DNA from: an uncultured Anaerovibrio sp.
GTDB lineage: Bacteria > Bacillota > Negativicutes > Selenomonadales > Selenomonadaceae
Assembly (NCBI GenBank): GCA_902785445.1
Contig: CACZYN010000028.1
Coordinates: forward strand, 1-30,049
DNA: 30,049 nt
Direction of reading: 5' to 3'
This document shows, piece by piece, positions 23,570 to 30,049 of this stretch. Made by a program: the position numbers and the translations under genes. Positions within the stretch are counted from its first letter, which is position 1, and the number at the start of each line of letters is the position of its first letter. The notes under the pieces are model-generated. The model did no database searches, was not told where the DNA came from, and saw only the letters and a program-made list of their open reading frames with translations.

Positions 23570-25090
23570 ATGGTTTTCATGAAGTTACAAGATCTGCAAG
23601 GTATTGAGGCGACCCATTTAGACTATAAAATATCTCTGGAACAAGGCAAACCAAAAAGTTGGTTGAAGTCGGTTGTTGCGTTTGCAAACACTAAGGGCGG
23701 ACATATTTTATTTGGTGTAACCGATGGTGAACATGAAGCGGTAGGATTGGATGATGCACAGCTGGTGGTAAGTAAGGTTTCTGAATTAATAAAGACCAGA
23801 ATAGTTCCACAAGTGCGTTTTATAATGACTCCTTTTGAAAGCGATAAAGCGGGCCGTTTGTGTATTGATTTAGAAGTATCTAATGGACCAGATTATCCAT
23901 ATTATTATGTCCATGAGCAAACCCGAGAGATTTATGTTCGCCATGGAGACCGTTCAGAAGTAGCAACAGTCCTGGAACAGAACAATTTGTTATTGAAAGG
24001 AATGAATAAGACTTTTGACACTCTTCCAAGCCGGTACAAAATGTCAGAAGTGAGTTTTACTCTTTTGGCTGCTGCATTTAAGAAAGAAACTGGTGAAGAT
24101 TTTGATCTCTCAAAAGATTTATTTTCAATGGGGCTTGTGACAGAGAATAATATGGTTACAAATGCAGGACTATTACTCTGTGATCAAGGTTATATGAAAC
24201 AGTCAAGAATCATATGTACTAGGTGGAAGGGAATAGATAAAGGTTCAGTGGATGGTGATGCTCTTGATGATGAGGTGTTTTCAAATTCAAGCTTGATTAC
24301 GTTGCTATCTAATGCTGAAGCATTTATACGTATTAATTCCAAAAATCCGTGGACAATACATGGTATGCGCCGTGAGGAAAGCAGTGACTACCCGTTTAAA
24401 GCTGTAAGGGAGGCGTTGGTCAATGCATTAATACATCGGGAATATCAGAATATTGGTGCAGAAATACATGTCGATATGTATGATAATCAAATGGTGATAT
24501 CTTCACCTGGAGGAATGGGAAATGGGAACAAAATTCAGGATTTGGACCTAAAACATGTTCCGTCCATGAGGCGTAATGAGGTGATTTCTGATATTTTTGA
24601 TCGGCTAAGGTTTATGGATCGCAGAGGAAGCGGCCTAAGGCGAATTATCGACTCATATCACAATTATACGGTGAAACCAGCATTTTATTCGGACGAGTGT
24701 TTCTTCGAAGTGACCATGCCGAATAGAAGTGAATCAGTAGGTAATTCAGATAATGAATCGAAAACGCAACTTTCTTCGTCGAAAACGCAACTTTCTTCGT
24801 CGAAAACGCAACTTTCTTCGTCGAAAACGCAACTTTGTGATGCAACTATGAATGATGTTGCACTCAAAGAGTGGTTTAAAACGAGAGCGGATGGAAAATT
24901 TAAAAATGCAACTTTGGAAAGAATATATGAGTTGCACAAAAAATACGGTTTAGAATATCATTTCAATAGAGCTAATATTTCCAATATGTTCAATATATCT
25001 GAGAATGCAGCCTCGAGAATTATTAAAAGTTGTGTGGAATGTGGAATTATTCGGAAGGAGAAAAAAGGGGAATATTATTTTTTTAGATGA
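23570..25090 (+). CDS. Schlafen-AlbA_2/HATPase_c_4 ATP-binding protein with repeat linker
   Basis: A 506-residue protein of the group often annotated as RecG-like or ATP-binding transcriptional regulator. Residues ~10-135 are an AlbA_2 (Schlafen-type) domain: EATHLDYKISL, WLKSVVAFANTKGGHILFGV, REIYVRHGDRS. Residues ~275-385 form a GHKL-like HATPase_c_4 domain: FKAVREALVNALIHREYQNI, VDMYDNQMVISSPGGMGNG, FMDRRGSGLRRIIDSY. A Ser/Lys/Gln/Leu repeat (residues 397-423, SKTQLSS units) links to a winged-helix-like C-terminus (RANISNMFNISENAASRII). The start is ATG 23570, with AGGAG four bases upstream; ATG 23579 is possible. A role in DNA-linked regulation or defence is inferred from the domains; no substrate is known. 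It closes the accessory block and looks intact. Confidence 0.88.
   Translation: MVFMKLQDLQGIEATHLDYKISLEQGKPKSWLKSVVAFANTKGGHILFGVTDGEHEAVGLDDAQLVVSKVSELIKTRIVPQVRFIMTPFESDKAGRLCIDLEVSNGPDYPYYYVHEQTREIYVRHGDRSEVATVLEQNNLLLKGMNKTFDTLPSRYKMSEVSFTLLAAAFKKETGEDFDLSKDLFSMGLVTENNMVTNAGLLLCDQGYMKQSRIICTRWKGIDKGSVDGDALDDEVFSNSSLITLLSNAEAFIRINSKNPWTIHGMRREESSDYPFKAVREALVNALIHREYQNIGAEIHVDMYDNQMVISSPGGMGNGNKIQDLDLKHVPSMRRNEVISDIFDRLRFMDRRGSGLRRIIDSYHNYTVKPAFYSDECFFEVTMPNRSESVGNSDNESKTQLSSSKTQLSSSKTQLSSSKTQLCDATMNDVALKEWFKTRADGKFKNATLERIYELHKKYGLEYHFNRANISNMFNISENAASRIIKSCVECGIIRKEKKGEYYFFR
24758..24836 (+). repeat. In-frame 21-bp tandem repeat (SKTQLSS), 3 full copies plus a partial
   Basis: Units at 24758-24778, 24779-24799 and 24800-24820 are identical, and a fourth begins at 24821 and matches for 16 bases. 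Each encodes Ser-Lys-Thr-Gln-Leu-Ser-Ser, in the linker between the HATPase and winged-helix domains. Unit joints carry the small inverted repeat TTCGTCGAA. Because the unit is a multiple of three, copy-number change would lengthen or shorten the linker without a frameshift. Confidence 0.97.
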
Positions 25091-25166
25091 TGTCTCGGTT
25101 AGATATTGGCAACCGATTATGAAAGCCAACATAAAACGTGCTACACACTATTATTTAAGATAACAA

Positions 25167-25191
25167 AAAAGTGACCGTAATGGTCACTTTT
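25167..25191. terminator. Bidirectional terminator between convergent genes
   Basis: Perfect stem AAAAGTGACC / GGTCACTTTT with a five-base loop. It is A-rich on the left and T-rich on the right, so it can stop transcripts from both sides: the Schlafen-like gene from the left and the minus-strand permease operon from the right, whose stop is 20 bases away. Confidence 0.85.
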
Positions 25192-25210
25192 AGTTTGTCT
25201 TGAATTAGTT

Positions 25211-26152
25211 TTAAAACAGTCCCAAGGTTTTGGCCAGGAAGATCCAGCCCATCATGGTAAAGCAGGACAGGGAGGAGGTGGCAATGATGCAGTTACCGGC
25301 CAGAGCGTAGTCGCTGTCCATCTGTTGGGCCATGGTAAAGCCTACCACTGCACATGGTGAGGCGAAAATGGTAATCAGGGAGACCAGCTCAATGTCCCGA
25401 TAGCCCAGCCATACGGCAATAGGCAGGATTATGGCTGGGACGATTACCAAGCGGCCCAGAGTACACATAATGATGGATAATTTGTGGCCCAGCACAGCGG
25501 AAATATTGAAAGAAGCCCCTAAGAGAATTAACGCCAAGGGAGTGGTGGAAGCTGCTACCTGATATACAGGCTTTAATATTACTTCCGGCACAACAATGCC
25601 TCCCAGATTAAAGAGGATTCCAACGATACAGCCCCAAATCATGGGATTTTGGGCAATGCCTTCCAACACTGGTTTGAGGTGAATCGAGCCCCCGCGGAAG
25701 GTTTCAAAAATAGTTACTGCCAGCACGTTATAGAGGGGAATTACCAGAGGAATCAGCATGGAAGGTACAGCAATGTTATCACTGCCAAAGATATTGGCGG
25801 CTACCGGGATACCAATGATAATAAAATTGCTACGGTAAATGGCATGAATCATGGCTCCCCGTTGCCGGTTATCTTGCACCAAGGCACAAATTATCAAGGT
25901 GGAAATGATGACAATGCCCAGGATGGCCACCAGACAGAACAGCATCAGCTTGGGCTGAAAGGCCACGTGGAAGTCTGCCTGATACATATTTTGAAACAGG
26001 AGGCAGAAGAAGAATATCTTAAAAACCAGCTTGTTGATATGCTTGATTTCCTCCAGGGATAACAGGCGCATCCTCTTCACCAGCAGGCCGACTAGTATTA
26101 GTACTGCAATGGGCAGCACTGCCTCCACGGAAATAATAAAATTATTGTACAT
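25211..26152 (-). CDS. AEC-family transporter (auxin efflux carrier/malate permease type)
   Basis: A 313-residue inner-membrane protein with about ten predicted helices in two inverted halves. The first helix is VLPIAVLILVGLLVKRMRLL, followed by LLSLEEIKHINKLVFKIFFF, the usual N-terminal signature of the family (Leu-Ser-x-Glu before the second helix). FIIIGIPVAANIFGSDN in the middle and TPLALILLGASFN, FASPCAVVGFTMAQQMDSDY in the second half are also characteristic. AEC members export or import organic acids, amino acids or similar anions. Its start is two bases after the stop of the decarboxylase gene upstream, so the two form an operon and the substrate may be related to it, for example an amino acid or amine; that is inference. 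Confidence 0.9.
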   Translation of the reverse strand: MYNNFIISVEAVLPIAVLILVGLLVKRMRLLSLEEIKHINKLVFKIFFFCLLFQNMYQADFHVAFQPKLMLFCLVAILGIVIISTLIICALVQDNRQRGAMIHAIYRSNFIIIGIPVAANIFGSDNIAVPSMLIPLVIPLYNVLAVTIFETFRGGSIHLKPVLEGIAQNPMIWGCIVGILFNLGGIVVPEVILKPVYQVAASTTPLALILLGASFNISAVLGHKLSIIMCTLGRLVIVPAIILPIAVWLGYRDIELVSLITIFASPCAVVGFTMAQQMDSDYALAGNCIIATSSLSCFTMMGWIFLAKTLGLF

Positions 26153-26154
26153 GA

Positions 26155-27417
26155 TTATTTAATCAATGCTCCATCAAAGCCCGTAAGGGTAGCAAAATAA
26201 TCCTCAATGGTTTCCGCACGGCGAATCAGCTCCACACTGCCGTCTTCTTTCAGGAGCAGCTCAGCGCTTCGAAGTTTGCCGTTGTAGTTAAAGCCCATGG
26301 AATGACCGTGGGCACCGGTGTCGTGGATAACAATGCGATCACCCATGTCAATTTTCGGCAGCTGCCGGTCAATGGCAAATTTGTCATTGTTTTCACACAG
26401 GGAACCGGTTACATCATATACATGATCCTTCGGGGACTTTTCCTTGCCGATGACGGTAATATGGTGATAGGCTCCGTAAAGGGCTGGCCGCATGAGATTA
26501 GCCATGCAGGAGTCCAAGCCGATGTAGTTTTTATAAGTGTGTTTCTCGTGAATAGCGGTAGAAACCATGTAGCCGTATGGTCCGGTAATGGCCCGGCCGG
26601 ATTCAAAGCAAATAGCGCAGTTGCCCAGGCCAGCTGGCTCCATGATTTCCTTATAAAGGCGATGAATGCCTGAGCCAACTTCCTCCAGATTTACTTCCTG
26701 CTGATCAGGTTCATAAGGAATACCAATACCGCCACCTAAGTTGACAAATTCCAGGGTAATGCCCAGTTTTTCCTTAATTTCCTTGGCCAGATTGAACATG
26801 ATGGAGGCAGTGAGTTCAAAGCCCTCGGTTCTCAGCTCGTTGGAAATTACCATGCAGTGGAGACCAAAGCGCTTCACACCCTTGGCTTGGGCCATTTTAT
26901 AGGCTTCCAAGATCTGCTCATGGGTCAGGCCGTATTTGGCTTCCATTGGTTTACCGATAATATCATTACCGGCAATCAGGTTGCCGGGATTGTATCTGAA
27001 GGACATGATTTTTGGCATACCGGCGTGTTCTTCCAGGTAATCAATATGGGTAATATCATCCAAATTGATGATGGCCTCTAATTCAATGGCCTTCTGGAAC
27101 TCGTCAGCCGGGGTATCATTGGAGGTGAGCATAATCTTTTCCCCAGTGATGCCAGCAGCTTCCGCTAACAGGAGTTCTGCCAAAGAACTGCAATCAGCAC
27201 CGGCACCCTCCTCCGCCAAAATCTGCATAAGGCGTGGATTAGGGGTGGCCTTTACCGCAAAATATTCCCGAAATTCCGGGGCCCAGTCGAAGGCCTTAAA
27301 GAGACGGCGAATGTTAGCCCGAATGGCCTTTTCATCGTAGATGTGAAAAGGAGTAGGGTACTTTTTTATAATTTCTTCCAGGCGGTCCTGGGAGATAGGG
27401 AAAATCTTTTTCGGCAT
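26155..27417 (-). CDS. lysA: Diaminopimelate decarboxylase-like PLP enzyme
   Basis: A 420-residue fold-type III PLP decarboxylase. The PLP lysine is in EYFAVKATPNPRLMQIL (K56). GADCSSLAELLLAEAAG, EFVNLGGGIGIPYEPDQQ (the glycine-rich phosphate loop), CFESGRAITGPYG and VTGSLCENNDKFAIDRQLP (the interface Cys of the active site) follow in order, and the C-terminus has GAHGHSMGFNYNGKLRSAEL. This is the layout of meso-diaminopimelate decarboxylase, the last step of lysine synthesis. The usual HxHIGSQ stretch is replaced by GLHCMVISNEL, which marks a subfamily; a different basic amino acid or carboxynorspermidine substrate cannot be excluded. AAGGAGG lies eight bases before the ATG. It is first in a two-gene operon with the AEC permease, under a consensus promoter. 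Confidence 0.87.
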   Translation of the reverse strand: MPKKIFPISQDRLEEIIKKYPTPFHIYDEKAIRANIRRLFKAFDWAPEFREYFAVKATPNPRLMQILAEEGAGADCSSLAELLLAEAAGITGEKIMLTSNDTPADEFQKAIELEAIINLDDITHIDYLEEHAGMPKIMSFRYNPGNLIAGNDIIGKPMEAKYGLTHEQILEAYKMAQAKGVKRFGLHCMVISNELRTEGFELTASIMFNLAKEIKEKLGITLEFVNLGGGIGIPYEPDQQEVNLEEVGSGIHRLYKEIMEPAGLGNCAICFESGRAITGPYGYMVSTAIHEKHTYKNYIGLDSCMANLMRPALYGAYHHITVIGKEKSPKDHVYDVTGSLCENNDKFAIDRQLPKIDMGDRIVIHDTGAHGHSMGFNYNGKLRSAELLLKEDGSVELIRRAETIEDYFATLTGFDGALIK

Positions 27418-27441
27418 AAAATCAACCTCCTTGAATGCTTG

Positions 27442-27456
27442 TTGGACCTCATCCGT
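27442..27456. repeat. 15-bp fragment of the dispersed intergenic repeat
   Basis: TTGGACCTCATCCGT here is identical to 17590-17604, the left end of the longer element found there. The rest of the element (second segment and hairpin) is absent. It lies in the leader of the lysA-like transcript, between its promoter and ribosome-binding site. Confidence 0.7.
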
Positions 27457-27467
27457 TTACCACAGAT

Positions 27468-27496
27468 ATTATAAAATTATATACTTGATGTGTCAA
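27468..27496 (-). promoter_or_regulatory. Perfect consensus sigma-70 promoter of the lysA-like operon
   Basis: Read on the minus strand: TTGACA (27496-27491), 17 bases, TATAAT (27473-27468). Both boxes match consensus fully and spacing is ideal. Transcription would begin near 27461, giving a leader of about 44 bases that ends in an AAGGAGG ribosome-binding site. No riboswitch-sized leader is present, so no lysine riboswitch regulates this copy. Confidence 0.88.
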
Positions 27497-27536
27497 TTAT
27501 ATAATTTTTGTTATAGTAGAGTAGTAATATCTGATT

Positions 27537-27564
27537 TTGCGGTATAGATAAAATGTGTTAAAAT
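27537..27564 (+). promoter_or_regulatory. Weak promoter candidate for the DUF1232 gene
   Basis: TTGCGG at 27537-27542, 16 bases, TAAAAT at 27559-27564, about 65 bases before the start codon. This is a modest match in the divergent region shared with the lysA-like promoter, in AT-rich sequence where chance matches are common. Confidence 0.35.
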
Positions 27565-27628
27565 TAGATGTTAAGATGATTTACCCAAGATATGTTGAAT
27601 TACAGAAGATAGATGAGGAAATGAACAT

Positions 27629-28000
27629 ATGAAACGACTTATTGGTGTGTTAAATCTGCTGCGGCGGGATGTGCTGGTGCTGCTCTTCGCCCTGATAAAT
27701 AGCCGGACCCCCAAGGGCTTTCGGGCGGCTATATTGGCTTGTTTGCTATATTTAGTCAGTCCGGTGGATATTATGCCGGATGCCATTCCTTTGGCCGGTG
27801 TGGTGGACGATGTGTTAATAGTGCCAACGGTTTTGGCAGTAGTCCGGAATTCCCTGCCGCCGGAGGTGGTAGAGGCTGCCGAGTACAAGGCGGGAAAGTA
27901 CGGTAAGTATATTCCCATACTGGGAATTGCCGCTACGCTAGTGATTTTATTGTGGACCGGCATAGTTATCTATGGTCTGTATCGGTTGTTATTTACTTAA
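27629..28000 (+). CDS. YkvA/DUF1232-family small membrane protein
   Basis: A 123-residue protein with the DUF1232 signature at about residues 36-72: LLYLVSPVDIMPDAIPLAG followed by VVDDVLIVPTVLAVV (the Pro-x-Asp, Pro-Asp and Asp-Asp pattern of the family). A C-terminal hydrophobic segment (residues ~95-118, GIAATLVILLWTGIVIYGLY) is probably a membrane anchor. Molecular function of the family is not established. GAGGA lies nine bases before ATG 27629. It sits 35 bases upstream of the topoisomerase III gene on the same strand, with no terminator between them, so the two are probably co-transcribed. Base composition is that of the chromosomal flank, not of the accessory block. Confidence 0.88.
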   Translation: MKRLIGVLNLLRRDVLVLLFALINSRTPKGFRAAILACLLYLVSPVDIMPDAIPLAGVVDDVLIVPTVLAVVRNSLPPEVVEAAEYKAGKYGKYIPILGIAATLVILLWTGIVIYGLYRLLFT

Positions 28001-28035
28001 TTACTTAAAGTTTCAGTTAGTGTGAGGGAAAAAGC

Positions 28036-30049
28036 GTGCGTTTATATATAGCAGAGAAACCCAGCATGGGAGCGGAAATAGCCAAGTGTCTGCCGGGACC
28101 AACCCGACGGGGAGATGGCTTTATCGAAACAGCTGGAGGAGTTGTTACCTGGGGATTTGGCCATATCTTGCGTCAGGCGGAGCCCCAGGAATATGATGAA
28201 AAATATAGAAGCTGGCGAGCGGAGGATTTGCCAATTGTACCTAAGCAATGGAAATTGCTGGTGGATTCCTCCTGTACCAAGCAGTTTAATATAGTTAAAG
28301 GGCTTATTGAGCGGGCAGATGAAATCGTGCATGCGGGAGACCCGGACCGGGAAGGACAGCTCCTGATTGATGAGATTCTGGATTTTGTGGGAAATACCAA
28401 ACCTGTAAAGCGGATTTTGCTCAATGCCCTGGACGAAAAAAGCATCAAGGAAGCCAATAGTGCCCTGCGGGAGAACAGTGATTTCTTCAATTTGAAACAG
28501 TCAGCCTTAGGACGGGCCCGGGCGGACTGGCTTATTGGCATGAATTTATCCCGGGCGTATACCTTGGCAGCTCAGCGGGCTGGCCATCGCAATTTGGTAT
28601 TGCCTATTGGCCGGGTGAAAACACCAACCCTGGCCCTGGTAGTGCGCCGGGAGCGGGAAATTGAGAACTTTACTCCGGTGGACTATTATACCATTAAGGG
28701 GAAATTTCACCACGCCAAGGGAGATTTTTGGGCAACCTGGAATCCCCAGGATATTCAGGCGGGGTTGGACTCGGAAGGACGATTAATTGATAAAAATATT
28801 GCTGATGCCAAGCTGGCGGAATTTTTAGAGGCTCCTACTGAGGGGATAATTTCCGATTACAGTGGCAAGCGATTTGGGTACGAGCCTCAGCAGGTGTTGG
28901 ATACGGCCCAGAAGCTGTATGAACGCAAACTAACTACCTATCCGCGTTCCGATTGCGAATATTTACCTACCAATCAGTTCAAGGATAGTGGGGCGATCTT
29001 AAAGCATTTACAATCCTTTGGGGATGCAAAAATTGCCCAGTGGGCGGCGGGAGCCGATGCTTCCATTAAGAGTCGGGCCTGGAATGATAAGAAGATTTCC
29101 GCCCATCACGCCATTATTCCTACCCGGGTGCCAGTAAGTGCCGATAAGCTCACCCCAATGGAACGGAATATTTATTTCCTTATTGCCCAGGCTTTTATTG
29201 CCCAGTTTTATCCGGTGCATACCTATCATCAGACCAAGGTACAGATTACCTACAAGGAGGAACAGTTCTCCGCCAGCGGCCGGGTGGTAATTGATATGGG
29301 CTGGAAGGAGTTGTATGCTGCTCAAAGCAAAGGTAAAACCGAGGACAATTCTGATAGCAACGAAAATCAGGAGGAAGAGGATACCGCTACATTGCCGGCG
29401 ATGAAAAAGCAGGACCCGGTGGAGTATGTGGAAGGTGACCTAAGCCAAAAGGCTACCAAACCGCCAAGTAGGTTCACACCAGCTTCTCTTTTGGCGGCTA
29501 TGAAGGATATCCATAAATTTGTGAAAGACCCGGAGGCCAAGAAAAAGCTGAAGGATGTGTACGGTATAGGTACGGAAGCCACTAGGGCCACCATTATTGA
29601 TGACCTTATTCGGCGGAAATTCATGACCACCACCGGCAAGAAAAAATATCTTAAACCAACCCAGTCGGCCTATATGCTCATCGATGCCATGCCGGACGAA
29701 CTTTCTTACCCGGACTTTACGGCTATTTGGGAGGACCAGCTTCATTCCATGGCGGATGGGGATGGCTCGTTAGCGGATTTTCTGGGGGAGCAGGTAAAAT
29801 TCACCACCGCCTTGTGTGGCAAGGCCTATGGGGCCAGCTTCAAGGTGCCGGAGACGGATGAATCCGGGGAATCTACCCACCTTTGTCCCCGTTGTCATAG
29901 CGGCGTGCTCATTAAACGCCATGGGAAAAATGGTGATTTCTGGGGCTGTTCGGCTTTCCCGAAGTGCCGGATGACCTGTAATGATAAGGCTGGTAAGCCG
30001 GACTTAACCGGGACAAGCAACCGTGGTCCGGCGAAGAGTGGGACAGCAG
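28036..30049 (+). CDS. topB: DNA topoisomerase III (type IA), 3' end outside window
   Basis: At least 671 codons of a type IA topoisomerase, still open at the window edge. Starts with GTG 28036, the only possible start, since an in-frame TAG lies at 28018; GAGGG precedes it by about eight bases. The Toprim domain opens with LYIAEKPSMGAEIAKCL and holds the acidic motif HAGDPDREGQLLIDEIL. The DNA-cleaving tyrosine is Y302 in LTTYPRSDCEYLP. IGRVKTPTLALVVRRE and YGIGTEATRATIIDDLI are TopB-specific surroundings. An acidic linker (Glu/Asp/Asn-rich, residues ~435-460) interrupts the core, and a C-terminal zinc ribbon (CPRCHSGVLIKRHGK, CSAFPKC) lies near residue 617. Acts in decatenation and recombination-intermediate resolution. 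Because the frame is not closed here, the final residues are unknown. Confidence 0.96.
   Translation, partial: MRLYIAEKPSMGAEIAKCLPGPTRRGDGFIETAGGVVTWGFGHILRQAEPQEYDEKYRSWRAEDLPIVPKQWKLLVDSSCTKQFNIVKGLIERADEIVHAGDPDREGQLLIDEILDFVGNTKPVKRILLNALDEKSIKEANSALRENSDFFNLKQSALGRARADWLIGMNLSRAYTLAAQRAGHRNLVLPIGRVKTPTLALVVRREREIENFTPVDYYTIKGKFHHAKGDFWATWNPQDIQAGLDSEGRLIDKNIADAKLAEFLEAPTEGIISDYSGKRFGYEPQQVLDTAQKLYERKLTTYPRSDCEYLPTNQFKDSGAILKHLQSFGDAKIAQWAAGADASIKSRAWNDKKISAHHAIIPTRVPVSADKLTPMERNIYFLIAQAFIAQFYPVHTYHQTKVQITYKEEQFSASGRVVIDMGWKELYAAQSKGKTEDNSDSNENQEEEDTATLPAMKKQDPVEYVEGDLSQKATKPPSRFTPASLLAAMKDIHKFVKDPEAKKKLKDVYGIGTEATRATIIDDLIRRKFMTTTGKKKYLKPTQSAYMLIDAMPDELSYPDFTAIWEDQLHSMADGDGSLADFLGEQVKFTTALCGKAYGASFKVPETDESGESTHLCPRCHSGVLIKRHGKNGDFWGCSAFPKCRMTCNDKAGKPDLTGTSNRGPAKSGTA

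Noticed and set aside
24758..24836. CRISPR-like array
   Set aside because: The units are directly adjacent without spacers, encode an in-frame peptide linker, and no cas gene is near.
24645..24939. Open minus-strand frames across the tandem repeat
   Set aside because: They arise because a 21-base repeat without stops is open in several frames; they lie fully inside the Schlafen-like gene and match no family.
25097..25118. TCGGTT...AACCGA inverted repeat after the Schlafen-like gene as an attachment site or second terminator
   Set aside because: Short stem, ten-base loop, no T-run and no matching direct repeat found at the other end of the block.
25649..26062. Plus-strand 137-codon frame antisense to the AEC permease
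   Set aside because: A shadow frame: the minus-strand protein has clear family motifs, and the plus-strand product has no recognisable features or good ribosome-binding site.

Overview
The window looks like a chromosomal segment of a Gram-negative-type Firmicute, most likely a Negativicute of the Selenomonas/Anaerovibrio kind. This is inferred from three things: a Wzx/Wzy surface-polysaccharide locus, strong Firmicute-like ribosome-binding sites, and an intergenic repeat of the ACCTCATCCGTC...CTTCCCC/GGGGAAG type that I associate with that group. The species cannot be fixed from the sequence alone. By eye, the left part (about 1-12,500) and the block at about 20,750-25,150 are clearly more AT-rich than 12,600-20,700 and 25,200-30,049, so the window is a mosaic.

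Region 1 (1-20,725, plus strand) is a surface glycan locus. It starts inside a nonulosonic (sialic/legionaminic-type) acid module: neuB (5' end outside the window), neuC, a GNAT acetyltransferase and neuA, tightly overlapped. Next come two GT4-type glycosyltransferases, a polysaccharide-deacetylase-like protein overlapping a FemAB/GNAT-like transferase, a GT4-GT2 fusion glycosyltransferase, a Wzy polymerase, a GT2 transferase, a Wzx flippase and a membrane-anchored GH78-like glycosidase. It ends with a frameshifted DegT-type aminotransferase, a short PglC/WcaJ-type initiating phosphoglycosyl transferase, UDP-glucose dehydrogenase and UDP-GlcNAc 2-epimerase, then a UUCG-loop terminator. The logic is: make activated sugars, load the first sugar onto the lipid carrier, extend it, flip it, polymerise it.

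Region 2 (2,948-4,290) is a graveyard inside that locus. It holds an ATPase stub that stops soon after its Walker A motif, a frameshifted HNH protein, and a frameshifted TIR-like (MTH538/ThsB-type) protein. All three resemble remains of anti-phage defence genes.

Region 3 (20,726-25,191) is an accessory cassette bounded by two terminators. It contains a frameshifted and 3'-truncated RhuM gene overlapping a DUF2971 gene. A 30-residue stub of a C5 cytosine methyltransferase is spliced into a TIR-domain/zinc-ribbon protein. A Schlafen-AlbA_2/HATPase protein carries a perfect 21-bp tandem repeat in its linker. This is the best candidate for unusual biology: a defence-type island being rearranged.

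Region 4 (25,192-30,049) looks like ordinary chromosome. A minus-strand operon of a diaminopimelate-decarboxylase-like gene plus an AEC-family permease is driven by a perfect consensus promoter. Divergently lie a DUF1232/YkvA membrane protein and topoisomerase III (3' end outside the window). No tRNA, rRNA, CRISPR array or transposase was recognised.
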